A DNA stretch of 64,000 nucleotides from Varanus komodoensis (taxonomy: Eukaryota > Chordata > Lepidosauria > Squamata > Varanidae). The translations under genes and the position numbers were made by a program. Of the stretch, positions 34,625-45,300 are shown piece after piece. Position 1 is the first letter of the stretch. Each line of letters begins with the position of its first letter. The DNA lies in contig NW_025335409.1 of NCBI RefSeq assembly GCF_004798865.1, forward strand, positions 12,718,421-12,782,420, written 5' to 3'. The notes under the pieces were generated by a model. That model searched no databases and had not been told where the DNA came from. It saw only the letters and a list, made by a program, of their open reading frames with translations.

Positions 34625-35309
34625 CGGGCCCCCGCGCAACCAGCGCGCTGCCCGTTGGCCGGCCGTCGTCCCCTCCCCCGCCCGCCGACCGTTCCCTCCG
34701 GAATGCCGGAATACGACGGAGGCTGCTGCTCAGGGAAGTGCCCGTCGGCGCACTTCTGCCTGCGGCCTTGCTCTGTAGCTGCCTCACCCCCTCCACGCTC
34801 TAGTGGTTGACGGGCTGTTCTCAGCCACGCTGCGCTGCCTTTCAAAAGGCTGCCGCCTTGATCCTCGTCGTCGAGGTCTCGACCGCCGCTCCACGATGAC
34901 AAGGGGAAGGGAGATGCGGAGAAAGTACCACGCGAAGCCTTTAAGGAGCTCGGCTGGGACGTCCAAGGGGCCACGGAGCCCTGCATTCTATTCACACCAC
35001 TGCCCACCAGCTACCCACAAGCAGGACATGAATAACGGCACTCTGCTGCCCATGTTCTCCAGCAACTTCCAAGTGAGCTGAACCAACCAAATTCACCATT
35101 CATACATAGCTGCATGGGAAGGATGTAATGAGCCACAAAACAGAAACCACATTCCATTTTCTGTTCTGGACAGCCACCTCTGTCTTGGTCAGTCTCTGCT
35201 AGCTCAGGACCCATCCATGTATAAATCCAATGAATTGGCTTGCATTGAGTCACACCTACAATTTTGATGGCTATTCTTCCCTGGATCCTTTTGGAGCACT
35301 TCCCAATCA

Positions 35310-36215
35310 CCCTTGCGGTTCATTCCACATTATTTTTAACAAGTTTAAAAGCATTAGGCCCAGAACAGATTCCTGTGAGATCCCACTGTTGATATTGTTA
35401 CCAAACTCAGCCAGTAAACAGCTAGGGCGAACAGCTAGGGCGGACCCCAGACCCGAGTCAAAAGGAGCCTGAGATGAGACTTAGAGCCAAAACCAGCCTT
35501 ATTCTAGTGCACTGTAGAATAAAGGGAGACAAAAGGGGATGTTCAGTCCAAAGTAGTGTCTCGAAAGTTGCACCCCCGGTACATGCGTTTTATACCCTAG
35601 GTAAGCAGTTAGGTCAGCTAATACACTTCTAATGCATCAATACATCGATGTAGCCACACCCGCACTGCTGTTAGCTTCAAAGAGTCTTTTCTTCTGTCAA
35701 GGCCCAGACATTTCCCATGTCCATTTCTTATCTGCTCGAGATTCACACAGGCTTGCCATGTTCTTACTCCCTGCAGATTTGCAACTTTCATAGCAGCTAT
35801 AACCAGTTTCCACTGTCCCTTTGACTACTGTATTGGAGGTCAGGCTAGCTTGTTAGCTGTGGGTTACACAAAGTTCATTTTGTTCTTATCCGCCCTCCCT
35901 TCTGGGACTGTATAACTGTGGTGTTGTACTGTGTGGCCTTCCTCTGGCCAACTACTTTTGGGGCCTTCCTCTGGCCAATTATTTTTGGGGTGTTTTGGGG
36001 TGCTGCAATTGGCAACAATATATATTTTGTTTACCAAATGACATGGTTTATCGTTTATTCCTTGTCTCTGTTTTCTGTTCTTTGATTCATAAGAGGACCA
36101 CTCCTTTTATTCTGTGACTGTAAAGTTTGCTCAGGAGTTTTAAATGAGGAACTATGCTAAAAGTCTTTTGGAAGTTCAAGTAAAAAAATGACAACCAGGT
36201 CACCCATATTCATAT
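35310..36215 (-). mobile_element. CR1 LINE fragment interrupted by a solo LTR
   Basis: The left part (GCCCAGAACAGATTCCTGTG then GATCCCACTG) and the right part (TTTATTCCTTGTCTCTG, ATAAGAGGACCACTCC, CTTTTGGAAGTTCAAGT) are adjacent segments of the reverse-complement CR1 ORF2 RT region. In the family consensus they are continuous. They are separated here by the LTR at 35396-36017. The right part encodes the 'VYLDF.KAFD' segment on the minus strand. Confidence 0.7.
35396..36017 (-). mobile_element. Solo LTR, retrovirus-like, 622 bp
   Basis: A fossil LTR with no internal region. On the minus strand it starts TGTTGCC and ends GGTAACA, so the ends are TG...CA in a short imperfect inverted repeat. 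A TATAAAA box lies near 35590 and an A/T-rich polyadenylation-like stretch near 35515. It is flanked by ATAT on both sides, a 4-bp target duplication as in class I endogenous retroviruses. It arose by recombination between two LTRs. Surviving CpGs and a clean duplication suggest moderate age, younger than the CR1 it interrupts. Confidence 0.8.
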
Positions 36216-36224
36216 GTTTATTGC

Positions 36225-36520
36225 TGGAAAAGTAGCCCTGTTAGTCTGTAATAGCAAAACAATGTGGCACCGTAACATACACCAAATTATTTATTCTGGC
36301 ATAAGATTTCAGAATAAGGATACTTTCCACTTCATAAGAATCATGAAGTATTGATTTGAAATCGATTGATCTATGTACATATGAGGAGAAATCAGTGCTT
36401 TCAGAGGGAACTGAAATGCAAAAAAGTACAGGCAATCATAACTACCTTAACAGCTACTATTCTCAACAATTATTGGGTTATAAACACAATAAATTTGTTA
36501 ATCTTTGAGGTGTCACATGT
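36225..36520. repeat. Tetrapod interspersed repeat, two facing pieces
   Basis: The left piece has GTAGCCCTGTTAGTCTGTA, AATGTGGCACC and CATAAGATTTCAGAATAAGG, phrasing that recurs in many sauropsid genomes. A right piece at 36488-36515 (AAATTTGTTAATCTTTGAGG then TGTCACA) is the same family reversed. I do not know its class. Confidence 0.4.
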
Positions 36521-36744
36521 TTATTGACACTCTGAAAGAACTCGGAGAGGTTAATGAAGTATGACTTAACCTTTGTGGTAACCACATTGATTCTTTTTCA
36601 GTAAGGCTTGTCATCCTCTATGCTTTCTATTTTTAATTATGCTTTCAATCAATTTACTTAGAGGTACTTTTTTGGTAGAGTAGCAATTTCATATATTAAC
36701 TATTTAACATCTCTAGGGGTACAATCCTATTGGCATGAGATTAT

Positions 36745-37010
36745 TCAGAATCCCAACTCTAATCTCAAAAGCTTGTCTCAAGGTTGGAACTGGAATGCCA
36801 AACTCTGAATGTCCTTCACCATCAGCCAGTGTAGAAAGAACTGCCTAGCAGTGACTCTGAGGCCATAAGAGCAACCTGAGAGATGGCATTTTGGGGGCTG
36901 GGAGGGGGCAAGAGGGGAGGAGACAGCTACGACCAGTATATGCAGTATCCTGGCAGTGCCTTAGCCTCTTCTTGCAGTTGTTGGGGACATCCAGATAAAT
37001 CCTGGTAGAA
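36745..37010. repeat. Unclassified dispersed repeat, copy 2
   Basis: The order TCTGAGGCCATAAGAGCAAC, GGGGGCTGGG, CAGTATCCTGGCAGTGCC, TAGCCTCTTC and CATCCAGATAAATCC parallels 23900-24060. No domain or terminal structure is visible. Confidence 0.4.
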
Positions 37011-38759
37011 ATAGGTTGCTTATAGGTGCTTTTGTGTTATAAATCAAACTTACACCCTTTTCTCAGAAAGCAGCAGAATTCCAAGTCAGATTAATGTTTA
37101 GCATTGCTGTTACTTTAAAATGGAATTCTTAGCTGGATTGAGAAGCTGCTGTAGGCTAACACTATCTGGGGAAATACCAGTGTTCCTAGTTGCTGCAGAC
37201 AGCTGAGACAAAGGTATTCATTTGTTTCTGAATAGACCCATTTAATCAACTAGTTCAACAGAGGCAAGCACCTGTGCAGTGTAGTTATCAAACCAGTTTT
37301 TCTGAATGGTTCCTCAATCAGACACATTGCATGTTTAAGCAGACACAGAGGCTGATCCAAACTGTTAGGAATTCACTGAATTGACTTGTCAATAAGGCTC
37401 AATCAGGGAAATTTTCTATCCTATTGTCACTGGCATTTCTGATCGATCGGTTTAGAGTATTATTTTGTGTATGATGACATCAAGATGCTACTATGTTAAC
37501 ATTATCTGGAAACCTGATACTCTGAACATGGCTGGAAGGTTATAAAAATGTCTGTAGTTGAAGTTGGCAGTGTCTTGTAGTTGGCAGTGTGGACCAGTAC
37601 CCGGTAGCATGCTGTCATAAGTAAACTGCAGGGGGCCTGGATGATCTCACCAATAAAAACACTGCGGTTCAAGGTGATTTAAATCTTCCCTATGGATCTG
37701 AGTGTTCATTCCTGCCATTGGTAAGGAGATACAGTCCTGAGCAAAACACTTAGACAGACAACATTGGCTAAGTATTTTGGAGATTGGGAGGAGTACAGAA
37801 ACAACCTCCATCACTATGTTCCTTCTGCCTTCCATAGAGAGCCTGTAATGCTTCATGTTTGAAAGGTTAGTGTGGATAGTGAATATTGTTTGCTTGGCTC
37901 ACTTGGAAGTTGGGGATTCTAGACTATCAGTTGAGGATGGGTTCTGACACAGTGGATTCATAGCATAATATTGCAAGGGTTTCATACTCAAAATATTGTT
38001 CTCAAGTGACTGTAAAACCTGTCATTGATAGTGGCATTCTTTTTTTTTTAAAGGGCACATTCTCTTTGGTCTTTTTGCAGTCTTAGAACAACAGCATTTG
38101 GAAACTGGTGATGACATAACCTGGATGATACTTTGCTGGTACCGTACACTCTCTACTGATATGTGTGCATTGTGGGTGATTTGTACAGAACGCACTCTGA
38201 AAATTTATGAACAGTGTCCAGTACTGGTGCACAGTTTTGTTTACACCTGTCAAACAGCTGATTAAAGCTGAAGAGCTAAAACTCAAACTGGCAACTCTAA
38301 TTGCTAGTAAAAATATAAATATTTAGGTGCATATTCAAACCTGTGGGGTTTAGAGTACCACTTAGAGTGCACCCATTGCAATGAATAATACTTACATTAG
38401 AGTCCCACTGAGTGCAACCTTTCGTTTTAATTTTACCTGGCCCTGCTTTAATTTGGTTTTAAAACCTGGTACTTGCGTTTGCTTTTCATTTTCCCTCGTG
38501 GCTTCTGCTCTTATGCCTTGTCTTTCAGAATGTAAACCTAGAAGGGCAACGACGAGTCCTGTCTTTTACTGAGCAATCTTTTGTTAGCCGCTCTGGAAGC
38601 CTTTATCACGGCGTGATAAAATTCCTTAAAAAAATAACAATAATAAAGCATTTACGCTGATATTGCCTGTCTCCTTGCTTTGAGTGATGCTCTGTGTCTC
38701 CCCACCACCAAGGCTGAAGAGGGAAAGCACAGGTATAAATGAACTCTGCTTTTTAAAAC

Positions 38760-39330
38760 GAGTTGGGACGCGACATGCATGAAAGAAGAGGCGTCTGTAA
38801 CGTGCGTTGCGTCCTGGGGGCTGGAAACATTCGCTGCGGCGCGACCCCTTATGGACGAAGGCGGAGCTTTAGCTCTTTCCCCGCGCTCGTAGTTCTTCCA
38901 GGGCGCAGAGAGGAGGAACCGAAGGCCTCGCTTCCCGCCGGAAAGGAGCGTTATTGCACGGCTCCTCCGTTTATGACTGAGGCAAGTGCCGGATTTCATT
39001 CTGGATACTGGGTGCGGCGTCAGCCTTTTCTGTCTACCATGAGGGACTCCGGGGGCGCTGTGCTGAGAAAAGGGTTGGTGGGCCTAGTGGTAGGGGCGAG
39101 CGTCTGCTATTGTGTTTACCGAGTGATCTCCAGAAAAAGAAAAAAACAAGAAGCAGCCGGGACAGAAGGGGAAACTATTCCGCAGGAACGTCAAACAGGG
39201 CCATTCTCCTGCGGGGAGCACGCGGTGGCCACCCCAGAGAGCAGTTTATTGCAACGAGTTTCTGGCATTTCCGTGATTTCTAGCACTGTCCAGAAAGGTT
39301 CTGGCAGCCTTCAGCAAGGTAAGACGTCGG
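38760..39330 (+). promoter_or_regulatory. ARMC10: CpG island / ARMC10 promoter and 5' end
   Basis: A CpG-dense segment (GACGCGACATGC, GCTGCGGCGCGACC, CCCGCCGGAAAGG) covers the ARMC10 5' UTR and first exon. ETS-type CCGGAA occurs near 38937. No TATA box lies at a usable distance. Confidence 0.75.
39039..39318 (+). CDS. ARMC10: ARMC10 coding exon 1 (membrane anchor)
   Basis: Encodes the signal-anchor and Ser/Gln-rich linker, ending LQQ plus one base of Gly at a GTAAGA donor. The frame stays open for 92 codons upstream of the ATG to 38763, but that sequence is CpG-island leader with no resemblance to the family. Confidence 0.92.
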
Positions 39331-42300
39331 TCAGTCAAAGAAAAACCGGAAGCATTGCTTCTCTTTAAAATGTATTTTCCAGTCAATACACAAATCTTGG
39401 GACCTGAAACAAAATATATCCCCATTTCCAGCCAGCCATGCCCTCATCTGGAATATTGGATGCTGGTAAGGGGCACTGTTAATATTCAGTGGTGTTCCTG
39501 CCTTAGAAATTTGGCGGGAAGACCCCACACTCATCCCTAGTATTTTTTAAACCACCTTTTTTAAAAGGATGACTCCATTTTGCTTCTAATTTGATAGGCA
39601 CACAACCACCTGAATTCAACAAAATGCATATGTATTTAATATATTTATTAATATATTTTATAACACACATACACACGCATTATACATAATAATATATATG
39701 CATTCCATATAGCCCGAAGTGTCTGATCCTGCCTAATCTTGGAAAATAAACAGGGTCAGGGCTGGTTGAGCTCTGGATGAGTGTCTTAAATATTGTGAAT
39801 TGCCCAGAGAGCTTTGGCTATAGGCAGTATAGAAATGTAATAATAGTATGTAGTGTTGCACTATAGTACATAATAGGAGCTGCTCTCGTTCAGGCAGGGC
39901 CAACCCTACTATTTGGCATACTGTGGTATGGGGGTGGGAGCAATAGTGAGGTATTGTGGGACAGAGCCATATGTGTCACACAGCCTATCCCTTGACCTCT
40001 GCCATCAGGTGTGATAGAACCAGCTGATCAGATCAGATTCTGTACATAGGACTGGGGACACTATCTTATCTTTCACCTGAAGTGGCACAACATTATGGCC
40101 CGGATTTCCAACGATGTTTTCATCCCAGAATAATTAGATTTCCAATGATGTTTTCATCCAGATATTTGTCAGCTGCTAGGGGCTCAGGACAGGCATTCAA
40201 CTTTGTCCCACTTTTTTTCAGTATTTCTGTTCCAATTCATTCAACAGTCATGGCTACTAAGTAGGTTCTGTCTTCATTGGGCTGTTCCTGTTTATTTTGT
40301 TTTTGTTTTTGAATCCATACTTTTTAAAATACTTGTGTGAGTGCATTTCCAAGTACCAGGATCTTTAATGTACACTGATGCTGCCCTCTTGTTTCTCAAG
40401 GGCTCCATTCATTCTTTATTATGTTGGCATTCACCCCTGAGAATGCTGTTGGAGAAAGTGATTCTAAACTTGACATTTAGAATTACTGGAGTAGCTAGGT
40501 TACTTTATAGACACACTTTATCAGAATATATATTTTTATGATTTCCAGGGGTTTCCATAGCTATATTTCCTAATTTGTTGGAGTAGCTACAGCTCTCCGG
40601 TGATAGGTCTAAGTGATTTTTATCAGACTAATAAAATCTGGAGTAATAAGTTCATAGCACCTTGTTCAGTTGCCAGAATTATTATTTGTATTCATTATCA
40701 CTACTATTTCTAAGATTCATGATGTGTTTATCTTCCTTCCTATGCCATAAAACCACTAAAACTTCACTGACAACCTTAAACAATTTAACAGATGCATTAA
40801 AGAGCCCTTCATATACCATTAAATGCCTGAAAACAGAACTAGAATTCTAGCATTATCTATATGAATGTTTATATAATTTTATCTGTAGGGTCTGTCCCAT
40901 CACTAATGGGCTGTTTGGCATAGTCTGCTATTGAACTGAAAATAACAGAAGGAGATGATGTAGTGCATACTTTACCCTGTGTTACACTATGATTGGCCCT
41001 CCATTTTTGGGTTGTTCATTGTATAACACATTATACCTAATTAAAGAGATCAAAGCTTTCCCATGTCTGATCAGCGGCTCTTCATGGCCCCTTTTCTGAC
41101 CATTACTCTGACCTGTCTCTTTCCCTAGATACGCTTTCATTGTAATATTTTACCTACTTTTGGTCAAAAACCCACTAACTATACATTGCTAATACATTAG
41201 AGATGCTGATTTATAGCTTGCATAACTCCAGATAAGTCACAGCCCTGTTTCAAAGATGCCTTTCCACTCTCCCTTTTTAAATGTGGCCTGGACAAAATTG
41301 GATGAACAAAGTGTAATTACAGAAAAGACTCCCAAGCCTATAGTCCTGAGAGGAGGAAGCATAAATACATGTCCTGAAATGAAATGTAAAACATGCAGTG
41401 GGGATGACTGGTTCAGAATACCAGTCCTCAGGGCCAGGGTGGATAACATTAATTACTTCATTCTGCTTCATACAAATCTATAAAATAGGACTTTAGTATG
41501 ATGGAGAGAGCAGCCAAATGGGGCTGGTTTCTCAGCAGAGCTCACAAAATACCCGTTTTCCTTCCTAATTTTACTATAATTTCCCATATCCAACTTTATA
41601 GCATTAGGCTGTAGTAGTTCAGGAAATGACTATTTGACTAGTTATGACTATTTAATTAGCTATTTATTAAATATATAACTTATTTCATTTTATCTATATT
41701 AGAGCTACATCCATCTTTCCACTAAAATAATGTTTAAGATGTCTTATAAAACAGCTTATAGCTTATGCCAGAGGTCCTCAAACTTTTTCAACAGGGGGCC
41801 AGTTGAAAGGTGCCAGTGGTGGGCGCGGGCCACCAAGGCAGTGCCAGGCACGGGCCAGCAAGAGGGCAAGGGTGGTGGGTGCAGTGGTTTGCTTGCTTGG
41901 ACATCGTATTCTCCAAGCAAGTCCAAAACCTCTGAGGCGGGCCGGAAAAATGGGCATGGCGGGCTGGATCCAGCCCACGGGCTGTAGTTTGAGGACCCCA
42001 GGCATTCATATTGAAACACATCTTAATCACTGTATACTTAGGCAGCCTTTCAGTTAGGGAATATAGAAACAGTTGCTAATTTAGTTGTCCATTCTGTATT
42101 CTCCATTCCCATCCTTTCTCAGTTAAATTATTGCTGTAGAAAAAAACTTAACATTAGGTGGTGTGTGTTTCTAAAATTAGGCATGGATTTTCAAAAATCA
42201 CCCCAGGGTCTGGAGATACAACACATAGAAAATCTTCTTCATTTACTTGAGTCTACAGAGGATCCTTCAGTTCAGGAACAAGTCTTGGTTACACTGAGCA

Positions 42301-45300
42301 ACTGTGCTGCCTTCTCTGTAAATCAAGTAAGTAAGTAAGTATGTTTCTTTCTTAGTGGCAAGCAGAAAATAGAACTATTAAAGACAAAAAGATAATGTAA
42401 TAATAAAAAACAGATGTGACATTTTTGAGATAAAGAACATTTGATCAAAAGATGTGGTATAAATCTTCAAACTAAAATAAATCTTATTATGCATATGTTA
42501 GAAAAGTACTAACTTGACTTATGTTATAATTCTAAGCTAAGCATTGCTTTATGCCAGGAATAGTATTCACACAATTTCTGCAGCTATAATGTTACATTCC
42601 TAAGCAGAACCATGGCAACAGGTTGAAGATTCCAAGGCTTGTGGTCTCGAGGAACATTAACATACTTGCCAAGGCCACCTGTGTTTGTTGTTGTAACTTG
42701 TTGTTGGGTCAGCTCAGATTTAAGTGACACTATGAATGAGTGCTCTCCAAAATTACCTTGACAGTCCTGCTCAGCTCTTGTAAACTAAAGATTTCCTAAT
42801 AGAATCAATTAATTTCATAGATTGACTTTGTCTTCTACCTTTAACTTTCCCTAACACGATTGCCTTTTCCAGTGAGTTTTGCCTTCTCATGATATGCCCA
42901 AAGTATGACAGGCTCAGCTTTGTTATTTTTGCTTCTCGGGAAAACTGTCTTGGTTTTGATCTAGGATCCACTTGTTCATCTTTCTCTCAGTCCAGGGTAT
43001 TTGCCAAACTCTTCTCTAACACCAAGTTTCAAACATCGATTTTCTTCCTGTCTGCTTTCTTCACTGTCCAGCTTTCATACCTATACATAGTGATAAGGAG
43101 CACAATAGCATGGGTGATATTAGCCTTTGCCCTTACACTCAATGATCTTTTCTAGTTCCTTCGTTGCTACCCTTCCATGTCTCAGCCTTCTTCTCATTTC
43201 TTGGCTGCAGTCCCCATTTGAATTGGTGACTCAGCCAAGGTATGAAAAACATTTCATTATTTCAATTTCTTCATTGTTGGGTAATTTAAAGTTGTGTGAT
43301 TTTTTCTGTACTAATTTTTGCTTTTTTAATGTCTAGCTCTTGTCATCTCTTCTGACACTTTCATCAGAAGTCATTTCAATTCATTGCCTCCTTCTGCAAG
43401 TGATATGGTACTTGCATATCTTAACATTGATGTATTTTCTGCCTATTTTCACTTTTCTTCCTCTGTTCCTAATCCAGCTTTCCTTGTATTATGTTCATTG
43501 TACAGATTAAACAAATAGGAAAATGAAATACACTCTTGACTGATGCCTTTCCCTGTAGGAAATAATTTTTTTGTGTTCTGTCCTAACATTAGTTTCTTGT
43601 CCAAAGTACAGGTCCACCCATTTGCCTTGGCAGCCTGATATTTCATTGCCACTGTGACAATGAAGCGTCTATCAAAATCTAACCCAAGACATGTGGCAGG
43701 ATATACATTGCACTTCATTCCTTGTATTGCCTTAGGGAACAATGTGCATCCATGGGAAAACTCAAAATAGCTCGACTGTCATAGACAAATCATTACCAGA
43801 TCAAATCCAGACTGTTAGATGCTCTTAGCCTTGCAAGTGTGGTAGAACAATTTGAATTATCCATGTCTGCAGGCTGATAAATTTGGATGTTTTCTTAAGA
43901 TCTTTTGAAAACCATCATCTACTTTTAGCCAGCAATTCTACCAAGGCCTTTGTCTCTTGCTTGGAATTGGGAGATGATCTAGTCTGTCAATATGATAGTT
44001 GCCAATACATTTCTGGGTTCAATTTTAAAGAGCTGGTGATCATCTTTAAAAGTCCTGCATGGCTTGGAGCCCGATTGTTTGAACAACCTCATGGATAGAC
44101 CCTATGACTAGCCACAGTGTCCTTGCTCCTCACATGCCTGCCAGTAAGTTCTGTTGGGTTGATGGGCAGAAGAGATAGGGTGTTTTCTTTGATCATTTTT
44201 GGTAGACTAATGAAACTTATGAATAGTTATTCTCAGAAATCAGCTCTTTATTCACTTGTTTACATATATTTTCTATTGATTTGGGCTGAATTTACATTCC
44301 AGTTTAGAAACTCCAGTTTCCAGTTGCTTGACTCTAGGAATTAAGATATGGCATATTTTCTCTATTTGCTTGTAGGATATCATTCGAAAATTAGGTGGCC
44401 TCTCTGTTATTGGGAAAATACTTTCAGTTCCTGTCACTAATGTTAAAGAGAAAGCACTGAATGCTCTTAATAACTTGAGCATGAATACCAAAAATCAAGA
44501 AGAGCTAAAGGTAAGTTTAAAATAACTTGGTAACTAACTTTGTGAATAAAAAATGTAGTCAATGAGATACTTCAACTGCAATCTCATTTATATCAAAATC
44601 AGTTGAAGTTTTCCTGTTGAATTCAATGTGATGTTGACTTACTCCTTAAATACTGATGAGGTAAATACTATTATTTATTACAGATAACATTATGTATGCT
44701 ATTCAGTTTCAAACTGCTGGGACAGAACTCAACAGAAAGTGAAAAATATTTTTTTAAATCCCCAAGGCCATTAGTAAAAGTAAAATGTCAGTATGTTAAA
44801 GCCAGCTCAATGACTAACTAGAGGGCCATGGTAAACAAAAAGATTTCGGCTCTGAACCAGATAGATAACCAGCATGGTGCCTGATAAGTTGCCCTGACAT
44901 GACAAAGAGGCTATCTCTGGTCACTGCTCATCTAAGTGTAGGTGAGGGCCTCTGATGACAAATGAAGGACCTTGAGTGGAAAAGGGGGATGGCCTACTAC
45001 TTTTGATTCAAATCCAGATTAATATATAGTATACTAAATAGAGTTCCAGCAAAAATATGATAGTGTTGCAAGTAAATACAATGGTATCTGGATTTAGTGG
45101 TGGCACTCAGATTTCAATAAGGCAGTTCTGTATTTTACTGGGTTCTGAAATTGGCATTATGGGATGTAAAGCAGTGGGTGAAACTTTTGCTGAGAAGAAA
45201 GGTTCTGACTATATGTTTAGAATATGCTAACTAAAGGTACCTGAGCTTGAGAAGTGATTTTGCCACTTTTAAAATAATAGCATACATTATATCTCATGTT

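Larger units (their letters stand above)
34250..34960. promoter_or_regulatory. FBXL13: CpG island / FBXL13 promoter
   Basis: Base composition shifts sharply to GC with dense CpG (for example GGCGCGCGCC at 34561 and many GCCG/CGGC words). The island covers FBXL13 exon 1 and the sequence upstream of it. There is no TATA box, as usual for broad CpG promoters. Long open frames on both strands are a by-product of few A/T-rich stop codons. Confidence 0.8.
34508..39038. other. FBXL13-ARMC10 head-to-head intergenic region
   Basis: The divergent promoters are about 4.5 kb apart. Apart from the CpG islands at each end, it holds a minus-strand CR1 split by a solo LTR (35310-36215), an unidentified tetrapod repeat (36225-36520) and an unclassified repeat (36745-37010). 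The stretch 37020-38700 shows nothing I can name. Confidence 0.65.
39319..42180. other. ARMC10 intron 1
   Basis: Contains a 5S-rRNA-derived SINE (39705-39847) and a hAT-type MITE (41769-42001). The stretch 39850-41760 shows no element I recognise. Confidence 0.6.
42327..44375. other. ARMC10 intron 2
   Basis: Largely a minus-strand RTE/BovB LINE 3' half (42690-43745), followed by a plus-strand L2 scrap (43870-44180). Confidence 0.65.

Noticed and set aside
34307-35007. Long overlapping open frames on both strands (up to 167 residues) around FBXL13 exon 1
   Set aside because: They lie in a CpG island where stop codons are scarce, have Pro/Arg/Ala-rich low-complexity products, and overlap a clearly supported exon.
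41730-42057. Six overlapping open frames of 75-87 residues
   Set aside because: All are contained in or spill out of a GC-rich hAT MITE; no domain, no splice context.
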